From JABHCC01 sp034658635 (GTDB lineage Bacteria > Bacteroidota > Bacteroidia > Bacteroidales > UBA12481): 29,968 nt of DNA. The number at the start of each line of letters is the position of its first letter. Position 1 is the stretch's first letter. Made by a program: the position numbers and the translations under genes. The stretch spans positions 1-29,968 of the forward strand of contig JAYEFL010000288.1 in NCBI GenBank assembly GCA_034658635.1, read 5' to 3'. A model generated the notes under the pieces. That model had not been told where the DNA came from. It was given only the letters and a program-made list of their open reading frames with translations, and did no database searches. Below are positions 1 to 6,626 of the stretch, piece after piece.

Positions 1-17
1 AAAGTGTCCGGCAGGGT

Positions 18-545
18 ATGATGTACCTACAACTTACATCTTATGTATTTTCTGTTGAAGCTGTGATGCAGCATTTTGCATCATTAAATGGAGAGGATGT
101 AGAAAAGTGGGGAGTTATCGGACTCATCCATGATCTTGATTATGAAAAATATCCGGAGGAGCATTGCACTATGACCCGCAAAATTCTGGAAGAAGAACAA
201 TGGCCTGAGGAATACATCCGGGCCGTTGTTAGTCACGGCTGGGGCATTTGTACCGATACGGAGCCACAACACTTCATGGAAAAGGTGTTGTATGCTACGG
301 ATGAACTAACCGGACTGGTAACTGCTGCTGTACTTGTTCGTCCCTCCAAATCGATTCTCGATCTGACGGTCAAATCGGTAAAAAAGAAATGGAAAATGAA
401 GAATTTCGCTGCCGGAGCCAATCGGGAAGTTATTGCGAAGGGGGCAGTGATGATGGGGAAAGATTTGGATTATGTGATTCAGGAGACTATCACCGGCATG
501 CAAGGGGTGGCGGAGGAGATTGGATTGGTGGGGGAGAAAGCATAA
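18..545 (+). CDS. HD-domain phosphohydrolase family protein, N-terminus probably outside window
   Basis: This encodes a small HD/HDIG-type protein of at least 175 residues, presumably a soluble cytoplasmic metal-dependent phosphohydrolase; its substrate is unknown. The visible metal-binding signature is His38-Asp39 in GLIHDLDYE, with further candidates at His49, His73 (VVSHGW) and Asp95 (YATDE), the usual order in this family. Family members normally carry about 15-20 residues ahead of the helix that here begins near residue 7 (a region resembling the usual 'xHSLAVEAVM'). The reading frame stays open back to base 3, so the true start may lie left of the window and the ATG at 18 is only the first Met seen. 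The gene is convergent with the Cache lipoprotein and shares a hairpin terminator with it. The family assignment is from motifs; the exact reaction cannot be given. Confidence 0.85.
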   Translation: MMYLQLTSYVFSVEAVMQHFASLNGEDVEKWGVIGLIHDLDYEKYPEEHCTMTRKILEEEQWPEEYIRAVVSHGWGICTDTEPQHFMEKVLYATDELTGLVTAAVLVRPSKSILDLTVKSVKKKWKMKNFAAGANREVIAKGAVMMGKDLDYVIQETITGMQGVAEEIGLVGEKA

Positions 546-547
546 AA

Positions 548-577
548 AAACCTGTCAGTCGGTTGACGAACAGGTTT
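548..577. terminator. Bidirectional rho-independent terminator
   Basis: An 8-bp perfect stem (aaacctgt at 548-555 with acaggttt at 570-577) encloses a 14-nt loop between two convergent genes. Read on the minus strand the stem runs directly into a T run (the A run at 544-550), giving a good terminator for the Cache lipoprotein. On the plus strand only TTT follows, so that direction is weaker. Confidence 0.75.
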
Positions 578-599
578 CAGTGCACAGTTTTCAGATTTC

Positions 600-1559
600 C
601 TATTTCAGATATACGCCGCTACCAATCAGGTAATCTTTTCCCGGGATTTCTTTTACGAAGGCTTTCTTTCGCTCCTCTGCGCCAGTTTGATAATTCTCCC
701 AGTAATATTCATAAAACCCACCACCAGATTGGGCGGTTTCAATCAGGTCTTGTACCAGGAAATTACCTTTTGAGTCTTGAAAATCCCACTCGTATGTGCC
801 CTGGAAGTCAGGATTCGGAGGTTGAACAACATTATATCCGCTATAATCAATCACGAAAAAATATCCACTTTGATTGTCGAAGAAACGGATGTTGCCCAGG
901 AAAGCCCGCATCCAGTTTACTCCCTGAATAGAATCAGAAATATGATTTTCAAAAATTGCTCCAAGTCCCTTAGCCATAACAGTCACAGATTGAATAACTA
1001 CTTGTTCATTGATTTCCTGTGCTGTTATAAATGGCTCATCATCAAGGTGATAAAACCCAGCGCCTACATACCATGATATTTCAGGAATAGCCTTAACGAA
1101 GCTGGTTTTCCTTTCTACTAGTCCTGTTGCCGGATTCTCATAATCGTATTCCAGGAACCCAAAACCCGTATACTTAGCCAAATTGATCATCTCAGCCACA
1201 ATCTCTTTCCCAAAAGCATCTACCTGACCGATGGTTGAAGTACCTTCTATGTTCAGGTTAACTGGATGAGAAATATTAAAGCCGGAAAATGTTTCGGCAA
1301 AAATATATCCACTCTCATCATCCAAAAAACGAGCATTATGGGTAAAGTTCTGAATTATTGATGCCTGCTCAAGACTGTCTTTTTCGTACTGAGCAAATAT
1401 CGAATTGAAACCGGTACCCAGATTAGTGACAATGGTTCTGGTAGTAGCTTTTAGTCCGTCATTCTGAGAATATTGAGCTTGTTGATCGATATCCTTCACG
1501 CATGAAGTAAGAATGATAACAGGCAAAGCTAAGATGAAAAATAATTTTCTTGATAACAT
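600..1559 (-). CDS. Lipoprotein with two tandem Cache sensor domains
   Basis: This is a 319-residue lipoprotein with signal peptide and lipobox LTSC (Cys20), so it is exported and anchored by lipid. The rest is two repeats of the small-molecule-binding Cache fold. Repeat 1 covers about residues 60-175 (FLDDESGYIFAETFSGFNI, then SWYVGAGFYH) and repeat 2 about 195-319 (FFDNQSGYFFVIDYSGYNV, then DYLIGSGVY). The internal match of 'F.D..SGY.F....SG.N' followed by 'Y.VG.G.Y' identifies the duplication. Cache domains usually sit outside the membrane in histidine kinases or chemoreceptors. Here no transmembrane helix or signalling domain follows, so this would be a free-standing sensor or ligand-binding lipoprotein, and no partner gene is adjacent. 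The start at 1559 is supported by the signal peptide. The ligand cannot be predicted. Confidence 0.85.
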   Translation of the reverse strand: MLSRKLFFILALPVIILTSCVKDIDQQAQYSQNDGLKATTRTIVTNLGTGFNSIFAQYEKDSLEQASIIQNFTHNARFLDDESGYIFAETFSGFNISHPVNLNIEGTSTIGQVDAFGKEIVAEMINLAKYTGFGFLEYDYENPATGLVERKTSFVKAIPEISWYVGAGFYHLDDEPFITAQEINEQVVIQSVTVMAKGLGAIFENHISDSIQGVNWMRAFLGNIRFFDNQSGYFFVIDYSGYNVVQPPNPDFQGTYEWDFQDSKGNFLVQDLIETAQSGGGFYEYYWENYQTGAEERKKAFVKEIPGKDYLIGSGVYLK

Positions 1560-1664
1560 GATAATAAGGTTGCAATTAGAAAGCTAAATGTACTAATATA
1601 AATCTCCAAACATGAAATATCCAACCATCAAAATTCCTTATTCTACAAGTATTTCAGGACAGAT

Positions 1665-1695
1665 TTTGGTGTTTAAAAATAAAGCCTTATTTTTG
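1665..1695 (+). promoter_or_regulatory. Bacteroidota promoter of tRNA-Asn
   Basis: TTTG at 1665-1668, a 19-bp spacer, and TATTTTTG at 1688-1695 match the Bacteroidota consensus TTTG-N19-21-TAnnTTTG. The element ends 14 bp before the mature tRNA 5' end. Confidence 0.8.
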
Positions 1696-1709
1696 CGTCC
1701 TCTTAAAAG

Positions 1710-1783
1710 GCTTCATTAGCTCAGTTGGTTAGAGCATCTGACTGTTAATCAGAGGGCCCCTGGTTCGAGTCCAGGATGAAGCG
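1710..1783 (+). tRNA. tRNA-Asn (anticodon GTT)
   Basis: A 74-nt cloverleaf is visible. The acceptor stem GCTTCAT (1710-1716) pairs with ATGAAGC (1776-1782), with discriminator G1783. The D-stem is GCTC/GAGC, the anticodon stem TCTGA/TCAGA, and the T-arm CCTGG-TTCGAGT-CCAGG. The anticodon loop CTGTTAA (1742-1748) gives anticodon GTT at 1744-1746, for asparagine. The 3' CCA is not encoded. The gene has its own promoter upstream and a strong terminator two bases downstream. Confidence 0.97.
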
Positions 1784-1784
1784 C

Positions 1785-1815
1785 AAAAGGGTCGATATAT
1801 TATCGACCCTTTTTT
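1785..1815 (+). terminator. Rho-independent terminator of tRNA-Asn
   Basis: A perfect 13-bp stem (1785-1797 with 1801-1813, core GGGTCGATA/TATCGACCC) has a 3-nt loop and merges into a T run to 1815. It lies immediately after the tRNA. Confidence 0.92.
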
Positions 1816-1829
1816 CGTTTTAATGAATC

Positions 1830-1907
1830 ATGTTTTACATTTATATTCTCTATTCCAAGTGTTCAGATAAGTATTATGTTGGTCATACGAATGATAGAGC
1901 TAGCTGA
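1830..1907 (+). pseudogene. GIY-YIG endonuclease N-terminal remnant
   Basis: From the ATG at 1830 the translation is MFYIYILYSKCSDKYYVGHT followed by NDRAS and a TGA at 1905-1907. The start is the hallmark of small Bacteroidota GIY-YIG proteins (typically about 80-100 residues, beginning 'MFYVYILYS...KYYVGYTND'), with Y-I-Y and Y-V-G in the catalytic positions. Everything after residue 25 is lost to a stop, and I cannot follow a clean continuation in another frame, so this is a decayed copy. The rest of the 1816-2036 stretch holds nothing I recognise. Confidence 0.75.
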
Positions 1908-2036
1908 GCAACATTTCCCGGGGAGTATTGTTCTGAGTGTCAGTTAAATCCTAACATTGCTTCACCTTCCAGCAAGAGGTGCTTTCAGGAGTCGAAATTT
2001 CCACATAGCACATCAAGCTCGATAATATCACAATTA

Positions 2037-2102
2037 GTTTCCGCATTCTGTAAAGTAATTAATGAGCAGTTTCCGTAATGCGGAAACTTTATCGTATATT
2101 TG
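2037..2102 (+). promoter_or_regulatory. Palindromic operator and promoter of the GNAT-like/HTH pair
   Basis: Three copies of a GTTTCCG half-site lie before the pair. An 8-bp inverted repeat AGTTTCCG (2068-2075)/CGGAAACT (2081-2088) is separated by 5 nt. A further upstream half-site GTTTCCGCATT (2037-2047) forms an 11-bp perfect inverted repeat with AATGCGGAAAC (2077-2087). TATATTTG at 2095-2102 fits the TAnnTTTG -7 box, which puts the expected -33 element inside the palindrome. Binding there would block transcription, which suggests autoregulation by the HTH protein. The regulator assignment is inference; the repeats are directly visible. Confidence 0.72.
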
Positions 2103-2106
2103 CAAA

Positions 2107-2574
2107 ATGATAGTTATAGATACTACAACAGGTGAAAGCCATCAAGTAGAGATTGAACCTGTTGAAAATGGGGACTATCAAAGCTTAACCAAGAGAAGGT
2201 ACTTCTTTGATTGGATCGAAGAAAAAGACTTGGAAATATATAAGTTAATGATTGTTGGCACAAGCGATATTCTCGGACTTGTTTCCTTAGAGCGAATTCC
2301 TGAAGAATGGAGAATCCATATAAGACTCCTGACTGTCTCAAAAGAGAATAAAGGTCGTGATAAGAAATATGAGAACATTGCAGGGAACCTGGTCACTTTT
2401 GTATCAAAAATAGCTGTTAAGGAGTATGCTGAGTTTGCCTGCGTATCGTTAAAACCAAAAGGAGTAATTACCCAGCATTATATAGATAAGTTTGGCATGA
2501 ACATAACAGGTGTGACTTTGAGCGTTGAGATATTGGAAATAATGAGATTAATTTACACTTACGACCATGACTAG
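2107..2574 (+). CDS. GNAT-like acetyltransferase-fold protein, possible toxin
   Basis: The 155-residue product begins MIVIDTTTGES. Its middle part (GLVSLERIPEEWRIHIRLL, then VSKENKGRDKKYENIAGNLV, then ACVSLKPKGVITQHYIDKFGM) has the order of a small GNAT fold: strands around a degenerate acetyl-CoA loop (KENKGRDKKYENIAGNL in place of R/QxxGxG/A), a helix, and a late 'HYIDKFGM' element. An in-frame ATG at 2062 exists but lies inside the operator upstream of the -7 box, so 2107 is preferred. That start lies 4 nt after the -7 box, so the message would be leaderless or nearly so. The stop overlaps the start of the HTH gene by 8 nt, which implies coupling. Toxin-first order plus an autoregulatory palindrome resembles a toxin-antitoxin cassette. 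The GNAT call is moderate and the toxin role is inference. Confidence 0.6.
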   Translation: MIVIDTTTGESHQVEIEPVENGDYQSLTKRRYFFDWIEEKDLEIYKLMIVGTSDILGLVSLERIPEEWRIHIRLLTVSKENKGRDKKYENIAGNLVTFVSKIAVKEYAEFACVSLKPKGVITQHYIDKFGMNITGVTLSVEILEIMRLIYTYDHD

Positions 2575-3106
2575 AAAGAAAATGAATAATAGTGAGATTG
2601 AAGGAGCTGAGTATGGCCTGGATTCAAGATATACCTCTAAGAAAGAGAAAGATGTTGACAGCAGAACATTGATGGAGGCTAGATTGGAGAGAATGAAAAA
2701 TGTATCTCCTGATGATATCTTGAAAGCTAAATTATTACAATTGAAGCTCAAAATGGAGGAATACATTGAGAAGCCTGTTTATAAGGATCATAATTTTTTT
2801 ACCGAATTCCTGTCCATATATATTGATACGATCTATAGCAGAAGAAACAATTTTGCTAAGGACATCGATATTACACCTGTGCGATTGAGTCAGGTATTGA
2901 ATAACCATAGGGATCCTAAGGAGGAATTCATGTTGAGGTTGATGGTACATTCTGAAAAAACATATAAGAATATATGTCAATTTCATAAAAAGACCTGGTA
3001 TCAGGTTTACTATCATGAGAAGATATGTGATACCATGTCGAGTCAAGATGAATGGAGGCCTGATGTAGAGAAGCATGTTAATAATAGCAAGTTAATCAAG
3101 GCTTAA
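2567..3106 (+). CDS. HTH (Xre-like) DNA-binding protein, probable autoregulator/antitoxin
   Basis: This 179-residue protein starts at the ATG overlapping the upstream stop (ATGACTAG). Residues 1-70 are highly charged and predicted helical (SKKEKDVDSRTLMEARLERM, then ILKAKLLQLKLKMEEYIEKP). Residues about 92-131 look like a helix-turn-helix: RRNNFAKDIDITPVRLSQVL then NNHRDPKEEFMLRL, in the pattern of an Xre/HigA-type domain with recognition helix at TPVRLSQVLNNH. A lysine-rich tail follows. The arrangement (regulator second, coupled to a small enzyme-like protein, palindrome over the promoter) suggests it represses its own operon and may neutralise the first product. An alternative start at 2582 would remove five residues. 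No terminator is visible after 3106. The DNA-binding role is fairly secure; the antitoxin role is inferred. Confidence 0.65.
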   Translation: MTRKKMNNSEIEGAEYGLDSRYTSKKEKDVDSRTLMEARLERMKNVSPDDILKAKLLQLKLKMEEYIEKPVYKDHNFFTEFLSIYIDTIYSRRNNFAKDIDITPVRLSQVLNNHRDPKEEFMLRLMVHSEKTYKNICQFHKKTWYQVYYHEKICDTMSSQDEWRPDVEKHVNNSKLIKA

Positions 3107-3299
3107 TATCACATGAAATAGAATTTATAGCAGGGTAAGAAGTATGAAGTTTAGTTTTTTCAGGGATGCTTCCATTTGCCCTTGCTTCTTCAATCCATTC
3201 AAGAATGTCAACAGCATTGACAAGCCGGGCTGCATTTGTTTTGTAAATTATATAACTGGTTTTGAGGCACTTCTGAGAGTTGCTGAAAAATAATTGACT
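3096..3299 (-). pseudogene. Unidentified coding-like fragment without start codon
   Basis: The minus strand is open for 67 codons, including NAARLVNAVDILEWIEEARA followed by NGSIPEKTKLHTSYPAINSI. The composition is protein-like (amphipathic helix, then a polar segment) but there is no ATG, and the frame is bounded by stops at 3300-3302 and 3096-3098. Its last codons overlap the stop of the HTH gene. It could be the C-terminal piece of a decayed gene. I do not recognise the family, and chance is not excluded. Confidence 0.3.
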
Positions 3300-3636
3300 T
3301 TAGATGGTAAGGTTTTTGCCCAAAGCGACATAGTGTTAATGGGAACCCGGGATTAATAGGGAACTCTCGACTGATGTGAAACTAACATTAATTACTATGA
3401 ATTCAGACTGCAAAGATGACTGTTGTTCAATTACTCCTATCGGTTATTTGCTAAGAAAAGTGAAATTCAGATTGACTCGCTGGGTACAAGAAAAAACCTA
3501 GAACCGTACTCGTTAAAAAGCACTGTTTGGTTATCTAGTTCTTACTAGACATTCCGGACCAGAATATCTATTGTTGGCACAGTTCTTTCCTCACTGAGAA
3601 AACCTTAATATCTGCCGAACTCTAAAATTATTATTC
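3300..3636. other. Non-coding stretch, nothing recognised
   Basis: No convincing gene, RNA, promoter or hairpin is seen. A 34-codon frame at 3397-3501 has no family resemblance. The stretch lies inside the gene-decay zone and is most simply degenerate DNA. Confidence 0.5.
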
Positions 3637-3702
3637 ATGAAAAGAATTGCTGTTTATTTCGCATTATTATGTTTTTCCTTCAGCTTGTGGACCCACGGCT
3701 AA
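3637..3702 (+). pseudogene. Orphan signal-peptide remnant
   Basis: From ATG 3637 the translation is MKRIAVYFALLCFSFSLWTH then G and a stop at 3700-3702. This is a textbook Sec signal peptide (positive n-region, hydrophobic core) with no mature protein after it. Its last bases abut and overlap the 3' end of the minus-strand Gfo/Idh/MocA remnant at 3699, so a deletion probably fused two gene ends here. The identity of the lost gene is unknown. Confidence 0.5.
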
Positions 3703-4278
3703 TCAAACAACTCAATAGTCTTTCCTTCTAATCTTGATCGTCATCGAGGAATAACTCTCCCTTCGTGCCCTGAACCTGAAGTACTCTCCTGTTTTTTAAT
3801 GTGAATCCGCTCATGGTAAATGTGGCGGTTGCTCCGCATTCAAACTCCATTGCTACCACCTGGTGGTCTACAATGTCATTGTTGGAACGCCATACGCAGC
3901 GACCATAAGGACCATTTTTGATTTCCGCAAAATTGCTTTCAGGTATATGGCTCTGAGATACCATATTTGCGGGCCATTTGGTCAGATCTCCCTCTGTATA
4001 TAGTTTTATGGCTGAGTACGGACATTGCGGCTCATAAGAACAATTATCAGTGCATCTGTTTGCACTGTCTTTTGGTGCCATTCCTCCCAGCTATTAAAAA
4101 CAAAGTTATTCTTAAGATTAAATTTTTGAGCAAACTATTCTCTGGCTTCGGAACGAGTTTCTGCAATAGCCACAACTTTAGCCAACTTGCTATTATTATT
4201 ATTATTAATATGAGTGGCCAAACTGGTCCCCCTGGTTCCAGCCCCAATAATTGCTATTTGCAGTACATTATCTATCAT
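3699..4278 (-). pseudogene. Broken Gfo/Idh/MocA-family oxidoreductase
   Basis: The minus-strand start at 4278 reads MIDNVLQIAIIGAGTRG, the NAD(P)-binding Rossmann glycine motif of this family. The frame meets a TAG at codon 48 (4135-4137) and then continues recognisably (FAQKFNL, then FVFNSWEEW). It next jumps, by an internal deletion of roughly 100 codons, into the family's mid-region (RCTDNCSYEPQCPYSAIKLY) in a different frame. That part runs through GPYGRCVWRSNNDIVDHQVV and FTMSGFTLKNRRVLQVQGTK to a stop near 3730. The C-terminal end then reappears in a third frame as LEGKTIELFD, stopping at 3699-3701. A nonsense mutation, a deletion, a frameshift and C-terminal loss make this clearly non-functional. 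Intact relatives are about 400 residues long, and many act on sugars or glycosides. Confidence 0.88.
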
Positions 4279-4366
4279 AGAGAGTTAAGAAAGGCATTAC
4301 AGAAGAATAAACCAAGACTCTTTGCAAAAGCTTTGAAGAAAAACCACCCCTACAGCGACACGGCAG

Positions 4367-4418
4367 GCGTCACTTTTTGCGTCACCCTCGCGTCACTCTC
4401 GCGTCACTCCCGCGTCAC
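4367..4418 (+). repeat. Array of five GCGTCAC repeats, 11-12 bp period
   Basis: GCGTCAC starts at 4367, 4379, 4390, 4401 and 4412 (spacing 12, 11, 11, 11) and ends about 50 bp before the start of the secreted protein gene at 4471. The 7-bp unit plus 4-bp spacer keeps every copy on one face of the helix, as in PhoB/OmpR-type response-regulator sites. A 'cccctac' block lies just upstream (4347-4353). A second, nearly identical array is at 9122-9184. The binding protein is unknown. Confidence 0.85.
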
Positions 4419-4434
4419 TTTATCCAAAAAAAAC

Positions 4435-4442
4435 TACCTTTA
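4435..4442 (+). promoter_or_regulatory. Possible -7 box for the 4471 gene
   Basis: TACCTTTA resembles TAnnTTTG with a last-base mismatch. No TTTG -33 box is seen; its expected position (about 4411-4416) is occupied by the last GCGTCAC copy. Confidence 0.4.
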
Positions 4443-4470
4443 GCAACCCCCTCATGTAACTCTGTACCTG

Positions 4471-6564
4471 ATGAAAATGTCTAAATCGTGCATCATACTA
4501 CTCCTGATTCTTATTAGTCAGATTGCTGTAAGTCAGAACGCAAATTTCAAAAAGGCCGTAGAAAAGGAAGACCTGGTTATTGTGAATGAGGTTAACACTA
4601 TTACAATATCCGGTGACAGGGCCGATTTTATGTGGTTTTTGATTGATAAGAAAATCACTATTAGGATTCAGTCTGAGGAGGGAGTTGAAAAGGGATCCAA
4701 TTTTATCCTCCCTGAAGAATTTGATCCGAGCTATATCTCGCATTTTCCGAAGGAGCGTAATTATACCCATGTGTATTCAAAGATGAAAATTGACTATTTC
4801 AAGGGAACAATTACTGCAAATAATGGAGACACCTATGATGCTGAGATAAAGCAGGATGCAGAAGATCTTAAGATGCTTATGAATGATTTGGAGTATTACG
4901 GAAATTATAAAAAGTTTAAATATCAGATTACGAATCATAAAGCTGGTGATGAGCTGAGTGTTGAGTATCGCTATTTAATACCATATGACGGCAATTTCTC
5001 AAGATTGTCTTCTTTTAGAATATTCTTCCATGACGATGTTTTTAAGGAGAAGTATCAGCTTAACATTATCCATGATCCGGAATTAATGATGCAATATGAC
5101 TTTCTGAATGATGCTGATCCGGATACTATTATCAATACCGAAACCCATATCAATTACCAATGGAACAGAGAGAACTTGTTTGGATGCATTGATGAGCCCG
5201 GTAGTCGTCCCTATCTGAGCTTACCCCATGTTGTTTTTTCTGCTAAGCCTTATGACTTTTATTACACTGTATCTAAGTCTTTTGAGCAGCGATTTATTCC
5301 GTTTTATACGCTCTTCGCACAGGAAAGAGAGGAGAAACATGCCGCTATTACACTGTCAGTAGTACAGGGAGTTAATACCAGGCAATACATTCAAATCAGA
5401 AATTTTATTAAAGAACAGACCAGAGGGATGGACGATGATACCCAGGGCTTTGATAAACTCAAAAAATTGCATCACACCATAGTCGACGAATTTGATTTTA
5501 GTGATGATGTTGACTATTTCACGAGAGAGGATATTCGTGACCCGAAAATTGGTGATCAGATCGGCAACAAAACACTCAGAGATTTGTGCAGAAATGATTT
5601 GTATCTGACCCTGTTGTTATCCTTAAAAATGAATTATTTTACCACCTACCTTTGTGATAACAGATCAGGGGTGATGAGCGAAGCATATTTTGCCCCTATG
5701 TATGATAACGACTTCCTGTATTCAGCATATATCTCTGATGATCATTTCACTTTTTTGTATCCGAAAAGAGCCCGCTTTGGATACTATACCGAGGAAATCC
5801 CATTTTATTTTGAAAATACCCGTGCCAGATTGGTTCATCTTAGTGATTATCTGAAAAAGGAGCTTAAAATTAATGAGGGTTTCAGGCAGTTTATCCTGCC
5901 ACAAAGTAAGCTTAGCGATAATATACGTACAAGCAGAACTGCAGTAAAGATTAACCTGGATGATTTATCTGTCACTTTTGATACGCAGGTATTTTTATCA
6001 GGACAGTTTTCCACCATGACCAGGGGACTGTATCTGTATGATCATCACCACGAAAAAGTAAATGATTTATACAACATGAAAATCTGGGATCTGAATGAGC
6101 AGATAGAGCTTCTGGATAATGAAATTGAGGTCAAAACAAAAGAAGCTCCATTCACCACCCGGATTAAAGCCAGGTATAAGGCTGATAATCTGCTGACAAA
6201 GAGCGAAAGCTCCTACTCCCTTGATCTTGCAAATTGCTTTAATCATATTATCTATGAGAATTTCAGTATTGAAAACCGGCAAATGGATTTCTATCCGGAT
6301 TTCTCCAATCGGGATTCCTACCTGTACTACATCCAGTTTGATAAAAACATCAAATTGATAAAGTCAATAGAATCAATCGAAATCAGCAACGAAGCAATGA
6401 ATATGGTGATCGATATAGAGCAGGTGAGCCCTAATTCCATCAAGATTCAAAGCTATTTTGCCATTACAGGAAAGATAGAAATCGATAAAATGGATGTTCT
6501 GGAAGAGATTTATAATAAGCTGGAGGCACTGAATAAAAGTAATTTGGAGTTTAATTTAGAGTGA
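4471..6564 (+). CDS. Secreted DUF3857/transglutaminase-like protein
   Basis: This 697-residue protein has a Sec signal peptide (residues about 1-21, ending AVSQ). The layout resembles Bacteroidota DUF3857-type proteins: an N-terminal beta-rich domain (about 25-280, with 'YTHVYSKMKIDYFKGTITAN' and 'ELSVEYRYLIPY'), a central helical transglutaminase-like segment (about 310-460) and a C-terminal beta-rich domain (about 480-690). In the central part NKTLRDLCRNDLYLTLLLSL puts Cys373 where transglutaminase-like proteins have the catalytic Cys (usual form GDCKDKA), followed by the expected helix and strand (NYFTTYLCD). The surrounding motif is strongly altered and I cannot assign the His and Asp partners. 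It is probably periplasmic or surface located, of unknown role. The start at 4471 fits the signal peptide. It lies behind the GCGTCAC array and is followed by a repeat hairpin. The fold call is tentative. Confidence 0.7.
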   Translation: MKMSKSCIILLLILISQIAVSQNANFKKAVEKEDLVIVNEVNTITISGDRADFMWFLIDKKITIRIQSEEGVEKGSNFILPEEFDPSYISHFPKERNYTHVYSKMKIDYFKGTITANNGDTYDAEIKQDAEDLKMLMNDLEYYGNYKKFKYQITNHKAGDELSVEYRYLIPYDGNFSRLSSFRIFFHDDVFKEKYQLNIIHDPELMMQYDFLNDADPDTIINTETHINYQWNRENLFGCIDEPGSRPYLSLPHVVFSAKPYDFYYTVSKSFEQRFIPFYTLFAQEREEKHAAITLSVVQGVNTRQYIQIRNFIKEQTRGMDDDTQGFDKLKKLHHTIVDEFDFSDDVDYFTREDIRDPKIGDQIGNKTLRDLCRNDLYLTLLLSLKMNYFTTYLCDNRSGVMSEAYFAPMYDNDFLYSAYISDDHFTFLYPKRARFGYYTEEIPFYFENTRARLVHLSDYLKKELKINEGFRQFILPQSKLSDNIRTSRTAVKINLDDLSVTFDTQVFLSGQFSTMTRGLYLYDHHHEKVNDLYNMKIWDLNEQIELLDNEIEVKTKEAPFTTRIKARYKADNLLTKSESSYSLDLANCFNHIIYENFSIENRQMDFYPDFSNRDSYLYYIQFDKNIKLIKSIESIEISNEAMNMVIDIEQVSPNSIKIQSYFAITGKIEIDKMDVLEEIYNKLEALNKSNLEFNLE

Positions 6565-6578
6565 TTGGTAAACGACCC

Positions 6579-6626
6579 GCGTCACGAATGGCGGTACGGG
6601 CCGCCACAAGGGTCGGCCCCTACCGC
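6579..6626. repeat. GCGTCAC copy plus GGCCG hairpin repeat
   Basis: A single GCGTCAC (6579-6585) is followed by a 13-bp inverted repeat with one mismatch: gcggtacgggccg at 6591-6603 and cggcccctaccgc at 6614-6626, with loop ccacaagggt. It looks like a small dispersed intergenic repeat. The right arm overlaps the last codons and the stop (6620-6622) of the minus-strand sulfatase. The hairpin could also stop transcription from either side, although no T run follows. Confidence 0.7.

Noticed and set aside
2062..2106. Upstream ATG extending the GNAT-like protein by 15 residues
   Set aside because: It lies within the palindromic operator and before the -7 box at 2095-2102, so it would not be on the transcript.
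3397..3501. 34-codon open frame on the plus strand
   Set aside because: No family resemblance, no promoter, and it sits in decayed DNA; most likely chance.
4047..4247. 66-residue minus-strand hydrophobic frame with an isoleucine run
   Set aside because: It is the wrong frame of the Gfo/Idh/MocA pseudogene; the isoleucines come from the AAT trinucleotide run.
4367..4418. CRISPR array
   Set aside because: The repeat is only 7 bp with 4-bp gaps, far too short for repeats and spacers, and no cas genes are present.
1710..4470. A bounded genomic island integrated at tRNA-Asn
   Set aside because: No integrase and no second copy of the tRNA 3' end were seen in this interval, so only a decay zone is claimed.
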